Assembly: GCA_017466125.1 (NCBI GenBank)
Contig: JAFTUS010000042.1
Span: 1-37,917 of the forward strand
Direction: 5' to 3'
Origin: Lentisphaeria bacterium
GTDB lineage: Bacteria > Verrucomicrobiota > Lentisphaeria > Victivallales > Victivallaceae
Length of the DNA stretch: 37,917 nucleotides
In this document: positions 14,832 to 23,085 of the stretch, piece after piece
Layout: each line of letters opens with the position of its first letter
How positions within the stretch are numbered: position 1 is the first letter of the stretch
The notes under the pieces: generated by a model
What the model was told of the DNA's origin: nothing
The model's input: only the letters and a program-made list of their open reading frames with translations
The model's database searches: none
Made by a program: the position numbers and the translations under genes

Positions 14832-16970
14832 TCACCCCAAAAATTTCGTGCCGATCTCCAGCAGTTTTCCCGCCTGATAAACGATCAGCGTTGTGATGTA
14901 TGCCAGAAGGAAGAGTGCGCCCGCTTCGATAAGCGGCATTTTCCACGAATTCAACTCCCGGCGTATGATCGCCAATGTCGCCAGACAGGGAATGGAAAGC
15001 AGGCAGAAAAGCATGATGCAGAAGCCTTGCAGCGGCGTGTAACTCTCCCGCAGATGTTCCCGGAGCGGAGCGGATTCTTCATCGGTCTCGCCTTCGGCAA
15101 ACAGAATACCCAACTGGGAAACAAAAACCTCTTTTGCCGCCAGTGCGCCGATGCTCGCCGTGGTCAGTTTCCAGTCGAAACCGATGGGGGCAAAGAAGGG
15201 TTCCAGCGTTTTTCCGACCCGTCCGGAAATGGTATATTCCATCAATTCAGCCATGCGTTCATTTTCCAGTTTGGCGATACTCTCTTTGGCATCGCCTTTT
15301 TTCTCCAGTTGTTCGATCTCTTTATCGTAGTCTTTGGAGAACTCCTGTTTCTGCGGGAATGTATTGCAGATATAGAGAATAACGCTCGTTGCGAGAATGA
15401 TCGTACCGGCTTTCTGCAAATACATCCGCCCGCGGTCCCACATGTGGAGCATCAGACTTTTTACGGTCGGCATACGGTAGGTCGGCAGTTCCATAAGGTA
15501 AACTTCGCCGTCTCCTTTGAAGAGGGTGGATTTCATGATCCGCGCCCCGATCATGGCAAATGTCACGCCGATAATGTAGATGAGCCACATCACCGTAGCC
15601 TGATACTTATGGGCGAAAAAGGCGGGGATGATAAGTGCGTAAATGGGCAGACGCGCTCCGCAGCTCATCAGAGGCAGTACCATAATAGTAACGGTGCGGT
15701 CTTTTTCGGATTCGATGGTACGGGTCGCCATGATCGCCGGTACGGTACAGCCGAATCCCAGCACCAGCGGCACAAAGGAGCGTCCCTGAAGCCCGAATTT
15801 GCGCATGATGCCGTCCATAACAAATGCGGCGCGCGCCATGTAGCCGGAATCTTCCAGAATGGCAATGGCGAAAAAGAGGAAAAGGATGTTGGGCAGAAAT
15901 ACGATCACACCGCCGACGCCGCTGATCACGCCGTCCGTGACCAGATGCCGCAGATAGGGCAGAGTTTCCGGGTTCCAGACGTTTTTGACGGCATCGCAGA
16001 GCCATGCGAAAAACTCTTCGATCCAGCCCATAAAAGGTTCAGCCAGTGTAAAGGTGAACCAGAACGTGATGTAGATGATCAGCAGAAAGATCGGCAGCCC
16101 CAGAAACTTATTGGTCATGACCACATCGATCTTGTCGGAGATCTCACGCCGTTTCTCCTGTGTCATGGAGATCGAGTCCCGGCAGGCGCCTGCCAGCATC
16201 GCATAACGGCGGTCTGCCATGAAAGTATCGGTGTCGATGGCGTGACGGGTGCGGAGGTGTTTGATCTCCTCTTCGATATCGCTGGAGAGGTTGGCAAATT
16301 CGGTCAGGTTCAGAGCCGAACTGTCACGTTCCAGAAGTTTGATCGCAAAGAAGCGGGAAGGGATATGGGCGTGTTTTCCGGATTTCAGCGCATCGATCTT
16401 GGCGGCAAGCGCATTGATGGCATCGTCGGCATCTTTGCCGTAGGAGAGCATGGGAACGCCGTGATCGTCCAGTTCATTCAGGGTTTTTGCCAACTGTTCC
16501 AGCAGCGGACGGACACCGGAGGTTTTGCTGCCGATCGTCTGAACGATGGGCGAACCGAAATATTTTTCCAGTTTCGGGATGTCGAATTTCAGCCCTTTCT
16601 TCTTGGCATCATCGCTCATATTGAATGCGAGCAGCATCGGGATATGGAGTTCGGCAAGCTGCGTTGTCAAATAGAGACTGCGGTGCGGAATAGTGGAGTC
16701 CACCACGTTGAGGATCAAATCGATCCCGGGAGTGATCAGTTCGCTGAAGGCAACCTCTTCTTCCGGAGAGGAGGAGGAAAGGGAATAGATGCCCGGCAGG
16801 TCGATCAGTTCGATTTCCATACCGTTCAGTGTGAACGTGCCGGATTTGCTTTCCACGGTAACACCGGGGTAGTTGCCGACGTGCTGTCTGGCTCCTGTCA
16901 AAGCGTTGAAGATACTGGTTTTGCCGCAGTTGGGGTTGCCCGCGAGAGCGATACGGAACTTTCTTTTCAT
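14832..16970 (-). CDS. feoB: ferrous iron transport protein B
   Basis: A 712-residue FeoB, the Fe(II) uptake transporter of the inner membrane. The N-terminal G domain has G1 GNPNCGKT (11-18), G3 DLPG and G4 NMSD. A helical GDI-like region follows, and then a membrane domain with Gate motifs (LGFGCTVPAIMATRTIESEKDR; LMSCGARLPIYALI) containing the conserved pore Cys. The length is usual. It lies one base after feoA and is followed 4 bp later by a metal permease. A long antisense frame covers the same DNA but is a shadow. Confidence 0.96.
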   Translation of the reverse strand: MKRKFRIALAGNPNCGKTSIFNALTGARQHVGNYPGVTVESKSGTFTLNGMEIELIDLPGIYSLSSSSPEEEVAFSELITPGIDLILNVVDSTIPHRSLYLTTQLAELHIPMLLAFNMSDDAKKKGLKFDIPKLEKYFGSPIVQTIGSKTSGVRPLLEQLAKTLNELDDHGVPMLSYGKDADDAINALAAKIDALKSGKHAHIPSRFFAIKLLERDSSALNLTEFANLSSDIEEEIKHLRTRHAIDTDTFMADRRYAMLAGACRDSISMTQEKRREISDKIDVVMTNKFLGLPIFLLIIYITFWFTFTLAEPFMGWIEEFFAWLCDAVKNVWNPETLPYLRHLVTDGVISGVGGVIVFLPNILFLFFAIAILEDSGYMARAAFVMDGIMRKFGLQGRSFVPLVLGFGCTVPAIMATRTIESEKDRTVTIMVLPLMSCGARLPIYALIIPAFFAHKYQATVMWLIYIIGVTFAMIGARIMKSTLFKGDGEVYLMELPTYRMPTVKSLMLHMWDRGRMYLQKAGTIILATSVILYICNTFPQKQEFSKDYDKEIEQLEKKGDAKESIAKLENERMAELMEYTISGRVGKTLEPFFAPIGFDWKLTTASIGALAAKEVFVSQLGILFAEGETDEESAPLREHLRESYTPLQGFCIMLFCLLSIPCLATLAIIRRELNSWKMPLIEAGALFLLAYITTLIVYQAGKLLEIGTKFLG

Positions 16971-16971
16971 C

Positions 16972-17217
16972 TCACGCCTCCTGTTTCAGCAGAATATTAG
17001 CCGCGTCTTTCCGGTGGAGAGCCATGCTGGAATTCAGGACCCTGACCCGGAGCAGTCCGCCGAAAGGCGCATGTGCCTGCATCAGAAGTTCTGTGCCGGG
17101 GACGAGACCGACATCGGCAAATTTCTTGTGTCCCTGAGCCGGGTCCAGCACCTTTACGATCGTGGCGACGGCACCGACAGGGAGTTTGTCAAGCGTAAGT
17201 CCGGTATTTTCACTCAT
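16972..17217 (-). CDS. feoA: ferrous iron transport protein A
   Basis: An 81-residue FeoA of SH3-like fold, the small cytoplasmic partner of FeoB. The pattern LDKLPVGAVATIVKV, then FADVGLVPGTELLMQAHAPFGGLLRVRV and ALHRKDAANILL, is standard. An AAGGAG site precedes the ATG at 17217. It is the first gene of a four-gene minus-strand operon. Confidence 0.93.
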   Translation of the reverse strand: MSENTGLTLDKLPVGAVATIVKVLDPAQGHKKFADVGLVPGTELLMQAHAPFGGLLRVRVLNSSMALHRKDAANILLKQEA

Positions 17218-17260
17218 GTTGAAAATCTCCTTGATAAAAGTGAATTTTTTTTCTTTGTTT

Positions 17261-17305
17261 ATAATATATCATTGCAATTTTAAAAATCAATTAGAGAACG
17301 CTAAT
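17261..17305 (-). promoter_or_regulatory. candidate feo operon promoter with upstream dyad
   Basis: On the minus strand, TTGATT (plus-strand AATCAA at 17285-17290) and TATATT or TATTAT (17261-17268) are spaced 16-18 bp. Next to the -35 lies the dyad ATTAG-AGAACG-CTAAT (17290-17305). A Fur-like site is expected for feo, but this dyad is not an obvious Fur box. Confidence 0.35.
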
Positions 17306-17330
17306 TTTTAAAAAAAAATGATATGTCATG

Positions 17331-17359
17331 TTGAATTTCTACGGAATGACGGTTATATT
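17331..17359 (+). promoter_or_regulatory. candidate sigma70 promoter for the AsmA-like operon
   Basis: TTGAAT (17331-17336), a 17-bp spacer and TATATT (17354-17359) are followed by a 36-bp leader and a GAGGTG ribosome site before the ATG at 17396. Confidence 0.5.
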
Positions 17360-17395
17360 AAACTCAGTTTACAATCCTGAACCATGAGGTGAAAA

Positions 17396-18310
17396 ATGAG
17401 TGAGAACCAGGAAGAAAAAAAGGTGTCCAAAGGACGTAAGGCTCTGCGTTTGACCGGATTTATTCTGGGAGGGCTTTTCGGATTTATCATTGTTCTGCTG
17501 GCGGTCGTGCTTCTGCTGCGGAATATCATCGTAGAACAGGCGGTGGAAAGAGTTGCGCCGCTGGTTACGGGAACTCCGGTCGAGATCGACCAATTTTCCA
17601 GCAATCTCTTTACCGGCGAAGTCGTTCTCAAAGGCTTCAAAATCGGCAATCCGTCGGGATATGTGGAGCCGCACGGCATCGTGCTTGACACCCTGCGCGT
17701 CAAACTCCCCCCGGGAACTCTGCTGAAAGAAAAAATCGTCATCGAAGAGATTTTTATCGCCGGAGTCGGCATCAATTTTGAACTGAAAGCCAATGGCGAC
17801 AGCAACCTGACCGATATTCAGAAAAATGTGGATGCTTTTACAAAATCCATTGCTCCGCAGAGCGGAAAAAAGCAGGAGGCCGCTCCCGAACCTGAAAAGA
17901 AAGAAAATGCCCCCAAGAAACAGGTGGTCATCGCAAAACTCCGTCAGGAACAGGGTTTCGTCTCCACATCCATTGCATTGACCAACTCCACCATGAAAAT
18001 TCCGCTGCCCGCCGTGGAAATGACCGATGTCGGCGGCGGCAGCAGTCTGGGCGAAACGATCTCTGTGGTGTTCTCTGAAATGATGGCATCTGTTGCCAAT
18101 GGTCTCTCTTCTGCGGGGCTGAATATGAAAAATCTCAAAGGCCTTTCCGACTCCGTTCTCAAAGGTCTCTCCGACGGCGGCAATATTGTTCTCAAAGGCG
18201 GAGAAAAGGGAACGACCATCGTGATCGAAGGGGCTTCCGACACCGGCAAAGCCATTGTTGACGGCGTCAACTCTCTCTTCAAAAAGACCAAAAAAGAGAT
18301 CAAAAAATGA
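17396..18310 (+). CDS. AsmA-like membrane-anchored protein
   Basis: A 304-residue protein with a charged N-terminus, one transmembrane helix at about 20-45 (GFILGGLFGFIIVLLAVVLLL) and a periplasmic part. The segment VERVAPLVTGTPVEIDQFSSNLFTGEVVLKGFKIGNPSGY is the characteristic start of AsmA/YhdP-like (chorein-like) proteins, which help maintain the outer membrane or move lipids. The middle is a charged low-complexity linker (QEAAPEPEKKENAPKK), and the C-terminal part is rich in short Gly/Ser/Lys repeats (LKGLSDSVLKGLSDGGNIVLKGG). The stop overlaps the next start by four bases. Specific function is unknown. Confidence 0.65.
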   Translation: MSENQEEKKVSKGRKALRLTGFILGGLFGFIIVLLAVVLLLRNIIVEQAVERVAPLVTGTPVEIDQFSSNLFTGEVVLKGFKIGNPSGYVEPHGIVLDTLRVKLPPGTLLKEKIVIEEIFIAGVGINFELKANGDSNLTDIQKNVDAFTKSIAPQSGKKQEAAPEPEKKENAPKKQVVIAKLRQEQGFVSTSIALTNSTMKIPLPAVEMTDVGGGSSLGETISVVFSEMMASVANGLSSAGLNMKNLKGLSDSVLKGLSDGGNIVLKGGEKGTTIVIEGASDTGKAIVDGVNSLFKKTKKEIKK

Positions 18311-20067
18311 AATTTATAAGCAGGATCGCCGGTGTTATTATGACAGTTGCAGTGTTGTGCGCACAGGATCATCAGGCAGATTTTATTATTGCCAATCGTG
18401 ATTTTTTCAAAAAAGTAACTCCGATGGAACTGGTGCAGGTCAAACTCTCCCGCACCTGGGTCCACGCTCCGAAAGCATCGGCGGAAAAATGGGCGGAAAA
18501 ACTCCATCCGGGCAAAACGTTCCGGATGCCGGAAAATAATAAGATCGATCTGGATACGTTTTTCAGCAAACTGCCGGAAAAAAACAAAGCCATCACCTAT
18601 CTCTATAATGAGTTCACCGCCGAAAAAGACGGCATTGCCCAGATCGGCATCGGGTGCGATTGGTGGTTTGAGGCGGCTTGCAACGGAAAAATTTACTGCT
18701 CCACCTTCAAAAGCGGCAACGGTTCCGGCAGTTTCGCCCCCGCCAACAATCCCTTTTTCATCCCGGTCAAAAAAGGACGCAATTTGCTGGCGGTAAAAGT
18801 GCGCCGCGGCGGATACACCTGGAATTTCACTTGCGGAAATGTGAACTTCACCCCGCCGCCGCAAGTGCTGGCGGAACTTGCGGCAGGCCCGTGGCTCACC
18901 CACCCCGATACCGGAGAGATCACTGTGCGTTTTGCCACCGCAGGAAAACTGCACGCCGGTGTGGAAGTGCGCGAAGCGGGCAAACCGGAAACAGCCAAAA
19001 TCAAGTGGGATGCCCTCAGCGGCGTGATCCGCAATGCTGACTTTCACGCCGTCCGTCTCAAAAATCTGACTCCGGGCAAGCGGTATGAATACAGAGTCGT
19101 ACTGCTCCACCCCCGCGATCTCCGGCAAATCGTTTATCCGCAGGGTGAAACGTTCCACTCCTACACTTCCCCTGCTGAAAAACTGGAAAAATACAGTTTC
19201 CTCTTTGTGGCAGACTTGCAGTTCCCTCCTGAAAAACAGCAGCGTATTTTCCGCAATCTCCTGAAAATCGGAGATTTCGCCAGCTGCAATTTCATCGTTT
19301 TCGGCGGAGACCTCAACAGCAGTTTTGTCAAACAGGAGATGCTGGACGGACTTTTCAATATCCTGAGTGCCGCGGGGGGCAGTTCCATCCCCTCCGTGAT
19401 CGTGCGGGGAAACCATGAACTTACAGGACCGCACCCGGATGTTTACAATGAACTTTTTGCCGATGCGGAAGGCAGGACTTACGGAGTGTTCCGCTACGGC
19501 AATGCGGCATTTCTCAATCTCGACAGTTTTTCAGAAGCACCTCAACGGGAACGCGCCGGGGCCCTCATCGGTGCCGAATTTATGGAAGAACAGGCAGAAT
19601 ATCTGAAAAAAGTTCTGCCCGCAGAGAAATGGCAAAAGGCGGCAAGACGTTTCGTCATCGCCCACAGCGCACCCTACGGCAGGGCAGATAACGCTGAAAT
19701 GTGCGGCATGACCCGCAAACTCACCGATGCCTTTTTCGCAGGGAAAAAACCGCTCAGCAAACTGGATCTCTGGCTGGGAGCGCATACCCACCGCTACACC
19801 AGAGGCATCCCCGGAAAAGCCGAAGTGACTTCCCTGCTGCCCCTTGAGGGAAAAGTGACCGTCACCGGAGAGAATTACACCTTCCCCGTCATCACCAATG
19901 CCGGCCCCGAAGCGGGAATGGCGGAAAAAAGCAGTGTTTTCCGGGTGGATGTCGAAAAAGAGAAATTCACCTTCACCGCGTGGCTCGGCGATGGAACGTG
20001 CATTGAAAAAGTCATCTATCATAATAGCGGAAAAGTCGAAGAGATCATTTCGCAGCCCCGCCGTTGA
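18307..20067 (+). CDS. secreted purple-acid-phosphatase-like metallophosphoesterase
   Basis: A 586-residue exported protein (signal peptide MKFISRIAGVIMTVAVLCA). Residues about 30-190 form an N-terminal beta-rich region. Residues about 200-290 look like the FN3-like N domain of purple acid phosphatases (NLTPGKRYEYRVVL). From about 300 on comes a calcineurin-like phosphoesterase domain. Motifs seen are FVADLQ (motif I), FGGDLN (II), VRGNHELTG (III), FVIAHSAPYG (IV) and GAHTHRY (V). Motif I has Gln where many relatives have His or Gly, and the motif II Tyr of purple acid phosphatases is absent, so the metal site is somewhat unusual. It is coupled by ATGA overlap to the AsmA-like gene and is followed by a heparinase-like gene, suggesting a role with sulfated or phosphorylated polymers, but the substrate is unknown. 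Confidence 0.78.
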   Translation: MKFISRIAGVIMTVAVLCAQDHQADFIIANRDFFKKVTPMELVQVKLSRTWVHAPKASAEKWAEKLHPGKTFRMPENNKIDLDTFFSKLPEKNKAITYLYNEFTAEKDGIAQIGIGCDWWFEAACNGKIYCSTFKSGNGSGSFAPANNPFFIPVKKGRNLLAVKVRRGGYTWNFTCGNVNFTPPPQVLAELAAGPWLTHPDTGEITVRFATAGKLHAGVEVREAGKPETAKIKWDALSGVIRNADFHAVRLKNLTPGKRYEYRVVLLHPRDLRQIVYPQGETFHSYTSPAEKLEKYSFLFVADLQFPPEKQQRIFRNLLKIGDFASCNFIVFGGDLNSSFVKQEMLDGLFNILSAAGGSSIPSVIVRGNHELTGPHPDVYNELFADAEGRTYGVFRYGNAAFLNLDSFSEAPQRERAGALIGAEFMEEQAEYLKKVLPAEKWQKAARRFVIAHSAPYGRADNAEMCGMTRKLTDAFFAGKKPLSKLDLWLGAHTHRYTRGIPGKAEVTSLLPLEGKVTVTGENYTFPVITNAGPEAGMAEKSSVFRVDVEKEKFTFTAWLGDGTCIEKVIYHNSGKVEEIISQPRR

Positions 20068-20096
20068 ATACCCCATCATCAAAGGAGATGTAAATC

Positions 20097-21902
20097 ATGA
20101 ACGAAAACGAACGCTTTATCCACGACCGTCTGCCGGAGGATTTCTACCGGAGGATCGAAACAGGCAATTTTATCCGGCAGCCCTATCCGGTCTTTGCCGA
20201 CCGTGACGCGTGGGAAAAGGTGCGCTCCGTCAGCAAATACGCCCCGCTTATCATTGCCGAAGCGGATGCCATAGAGGAAAATTCTGTTCCGCAGCTGCTT
20301 TTCTCCAATTACAGCCAGTTCCGGATCAACGGCAATCGCAGTGAATACGAAAAACCCTATTTTGACCGCCGGAAAAACCTTGCGTTTCTGGCTCTGGCAA
20401 TGTGTCTCACCGGTGATAAAGAGAAGTATATGTCCCGGCTGCTGGACCATGTTATCGCCATTCTGGAAGAGTGGAACTGGTGTCTGCCCGCCCATATCAT
20501 CTGGGGCGAAAACGGACCGGATGAATGGCGCATCTGCGACCTTTTCTGCGCAGAAACGGGAGCCGTCATGGCGCAGTTTCACGCCATTCTCGGCGATGAG
20601 ATCGACAAGGAATTTCCGGGGCTTTCGGAGATCATCCGCGAAAAAACACTCGACCGCACCGTTTACAACGTTCTTCTGAAAGGCATCACCCATTGGTGGC
20701 ATGAAACAACATACCCGGCAAACTGGACGGTCTGGTGCAGTTACAACAATCTGGCAACGGCTTTCTGTCTGGAAAAAGACAACAGAAAACTTGCTTACTT
20801 CGTAAAAAGATATCTGGAACCGACCTCCCGTTTCATCCATTACTATCCGGAAGACGGTTACTGCGCAGAGGGGCCGAGTTACTACAACAAAGCAAATTTG
20901 ATGGTGTTCCGCACACTTTTCTGGCTGCACAAGAGTATTCCCGGCAGTATGGATAAACTCTTTGCCGAACCCAAAATAAAGAACATGGTGGAATTTATCG
21001 CCAATGTCCGTATCGGCGGCAAATATCAGGTCTCCTTCGGCGACGCCCAGCCGATCCTGCGTCCGGACTTTTCATCAGCGGTTCCCGCCGGAGTGCTTTT
21101 GAACTCTCCGGAAATGCAGGCTCTTGGTCTGCTCAACAATGCGGTTTTGGGAGCGTGCGGCGATTTCCTGAAAGAGGCGCTGGCCCTCCTCTTTGACCAG
21201 CCGGAAACTCTGCCCGAACAGTTATCCCCCGGTGCGCCGGTCACACTTTTTGAAAACCGTCTGGCAATTCTGCGCTCCGAAGGATTTTCAGCCTCGCTGA
21301 AAACGGGAAACAATGAAGAACCTCACAACCACAACGACCTGGGACATTTCAGCCTTTTCAACGGCTCCGAACCGGTCATCGTGGATGCGGGAACCGGCCG
21401 GTATGCCAAAATCAACTTTTCTCCCCTGCGGTACACGCTCTGGAATACCCGCGGCAACGGTCACAATGCCCCGGTTTTCGGCGAGTATGAACAGTTGTCC
21501 GGCAGGGAATACACTGCTGGATTTTCGCTGAAAGACGGACATATCGTTTGCAGTGATCTCTCCAAAGCCTATCCCGCCGCTGCGGGAGTGAAGCGTTTTG
21601 AGCGCAAACTGGATTTCAGCAAAGATCAGGTGATTGTGGAGGATACGTTTGAACTTGAAAAGAGTGCGCCTGCGGTGATTACGCTGCTCTGCGCTCAAAC
21701 GCCCGTGCAAAAAGATGCGCATACCATCCAACTGGGCGATGTGACACTGAAACTGGAGGGGATCGCTTTCGACAGCGCAGAAATCATGCCTGATCTGATC
21801 TTCTCCAGATCCGGCAAGGACATCAACATTTGGGGATATACCTTGACCGCTCTGCGGCTGCGCAGTGAAAATAACAGTTATAAACTGATTTTTCAAAAAT
21901 AA
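20097..21902 (+). CDS. heparinase II/III-family polysaccharide lyase-like protein
   Basis: A 601-residue protein with an alpha-barrel first half (LAFLALAMCLTGDKEKYMSRLLDHVIAILEEWNW, NWTVWCSYNNLATAFCL, GYCAEGPSYYNKAN) and a beta-sandwich second half with the heparinase II/III signature NEEPHNHNDLGHFSLFNGSEPVIVDAGTG. The His/Tyr residues in these motifs are the usual catalytic set. No signal peptide is visible, so it may act on imported oligosaccharides in the cytoplasm. It has an AAGGAG site 7-12 bp before the ATG and follows the phosphoesterase gene by 29 bp. Related families include PL12, PL15 and PL21; the subfamily and substrate are not resolved. Confidence 0.82.
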   Translation: MNENERFIHDRLPEDFYRRIETGNFIRQPYPVFADRDAWEKVRSVSKYAPLIIAEADAIEENSVPQLLFSNYSQFRINGNRSEYEKPYFDRRKNLAFLALAMCLTGDKEKYMSRLLDHVIAILEEWNWCLPAHIIWGENGPDEWRICDLFCAETGAVMAQFHAILGDEIDKEFPGLSEIIREKTLDRTVYNVLLKGITHWWHETTYPANWTVWCSYNNLATAFCLEKDNRKLAYFVKRYLEPTSRFIHYYPEDGYCAEGPSYYNKANLMVFRTLFWLHKSIPGSMDKLFAEPKIKNMVEFIANVRIGGKYQVSFGDAQPILRPDFSSAVPAGVLLNSPEMQALGLLNNAVLGACGDFLKEALALLFDQPETLPEQLSPGAPVTLFENRLAILRSEGFSASLKTGNNEEPHNHNDLGHFSLFNGSEPVIVDAGTGRYAKINFSPLRYTLWNTRGNGHNAPVFGEYEQLSGREYTAGFSLKDGHIVCSDLSKAYPAAAGVKRFERKLDFSKDQVIVEDTFELEKSAPAVITLLCAQTPVQKDAHTIQLGDVTLKLEGIAFDSAEIMPDLIFSRSGKDINIWGYTLTALRLRSENNSYKLIFQK

Positions 21903-21928
21903 GTTTTTGAAAAACGCCAGAAAAACAA

Positions 21929-21974
21929 TGAAATGCACCCCAAAAGTTGGACATAACTTTTGAGGTGTACTTCA
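21929..21974. repeat. 46-bp palindrome resembling abutted IS3/IS150-type terminal repeats; possible bidirectional terminator
   Basis: The left arm TGAAATGCACCCCAAAAGTT (21929-21948) and the right arm 21955-21974 are inverted repeats matching at 17 of 20 positions around GGACAT. TGCACCCCAAAAGTTGGACA is very like the terminal repeats of IS3-family (IS150-group) elements, but no transposase lies between the arms. It sits between the convergent heparinase and sialidase genes, and a T-run follows at about 21987-21993, so it may also end transcription. Confidence 0.55.
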
Positions 21975-22004
21975 AGAGCAGCAGCTTTTTTTATTGGCTG
22001 TTTA

Positions 22005-23066
22005 TCACTGTTCAATGCTCAAGAAGCGGTGCATCACGTTGACTCTGCCGTCATCCGCATAGGTGTCGGAATATTGCAGAAGAACGTAATCTTTGCCGTT
22101 TTCATCTTTCAATGAAAGCATATTGGAGTAGTAGCAGCGGCTTTTCTTCTCTTCCAGCAGGATGCCGTCATCCCAGTTCAAACCGTCTTTGGATGTATAG
22201 ATGACCTGTCCGATCCCCCATGCTTCATCGAGCCATGCCCTGCCGTGCATGACGTAACCATCTGCCAGCGGTGCGATCTGCACATTGCGGATGCCATGCT
22301 TCAAACGGATCTGCGGCTGACGTTCCCATGTTTTGCCGTTATCGCGGCTCAAACTCGCTTCGAGAAAATAACTGTTTTCCAGATCGCAGGCGCAAACCAG
22401 CATGGAGCCGTCCGCAAGAAATTGCAGATCCGCATACCCCCGCATACAGGAATTCATATCGATAACGCTCTCTTCCTGAAAACTTTTGCCGTTGTCGCGG
22501 CTGACGAAAAGGCGGTAACGGGCATCTTTCACCTGTGAGAGAAAATCTTTGTCACAGGTTTCGACCGCATAGATCACGCCGTCTTTGACCTTTGCATCAT
22601 AGATACGGCCCTTGTAAGAAGAGAATTCCACCGGCGGTTCCCATGTTTTGCCGAGGTCATAACTTTGAATGACCAGCGGCGTATCCCACGGTTCGCAGCA
22701 AACTTCTCTGCCCTGGGTGTTCCGTACCGCAAAACAGGTCAGTACACCGTCATAAAAAACGGCTTTTTCAACGGAGATGGAATAGACACCTTCCAGCAGG
22801 ATCTCTCTGGAAAACGGCAGTTCGTGGAAGCCGGACCAGGTTTTGCCGCCGTCTTCGGAATAACGGTATTCGACCCAGCCGAATGCGGAGTGACCGGCAC
22901 ACCGGGTGGGAGAGCAGTTGGAATTGAAGGCGATCACTTTCCCCGGCGCATATTCAACCATGGCATGAGACATGTGTCCGCTACGTTTGCGCGCCTGATT
23001 GTCAATATAAACTCCGGCTTCGGAAATAAGCAGTTTCCCGACAGCCCCCTCGTGTATAAATTCCAT
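22005..23066 (-). CDS. sialidase/BNR-repeat-family protein (six-bladed propeller)
   Basis: A 353-residue sialidase-fold protein. Asp-box motifs are visible (SEDGGKTW, SRDNGKSF, SRDNGKTW, with a weaker TSKDGLNW), spaced as in a beta-propeller. The ATG at 23066 is chosen because GGAGG lies 6 bp upstream; the frame extends to 23102 but would enter arnD. No signal peptide is seen, so it is probably not a classic secreted exo-sialidase. A sialidase-like glycosidase or binding protein is the safest call. It follows arnD by 19 bp on the same strand, so it may be cotranscribed with arnA-arnD. Confidence 0.72.
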   Translation of the reverse strand: MEFIHEGAVGKLLISEAGVYIDNQARKRSGHMSHAMVEYAPGKVIAFNSNCSPTRCAGHSAFGWVEYRYSEDGGKTWSGFHELPFSREILLEGVYSISVEKAVFYDGVLTCFAVRNTQGREVCCEPWDTPLVIQSYDLGKTWEPPVEFSSYKGRIYDAKVKDGVIYAVETCDKDFLSQVKDARYRLFVSRDNGKSFQEESVIDMNSCMRGYADLQFLADGSMLVCACDLENSYFLEASLSRDNGKTWERQPQIRLKHGIRNVQIAPLADGYVMHGRAWLDEAWGIGQVIYTSKDGLNWDDGILLEEKKSRCYYSNMLSLKDENGKDYVLLQYSDTYADDGRVNVMHRFLSIEQ

Positions 23067-23085
23067 AAAAACCTCCGCAAGATCG

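Noticed and set aside
14775..17000. 741-codon plus-strand open frame opposite feoB
   Set aside because: It is the exact antisense of a certain feoB/feoA region, is rich in His, Phe and Gln with no family signature, and arises from the codon bias of the real genes.
17944..19434. 496-codon minus-strand open frame
   Set aside because: Antisense to the AsmA-like and phosphoesterase genes, with no start context and no recognisable domain.
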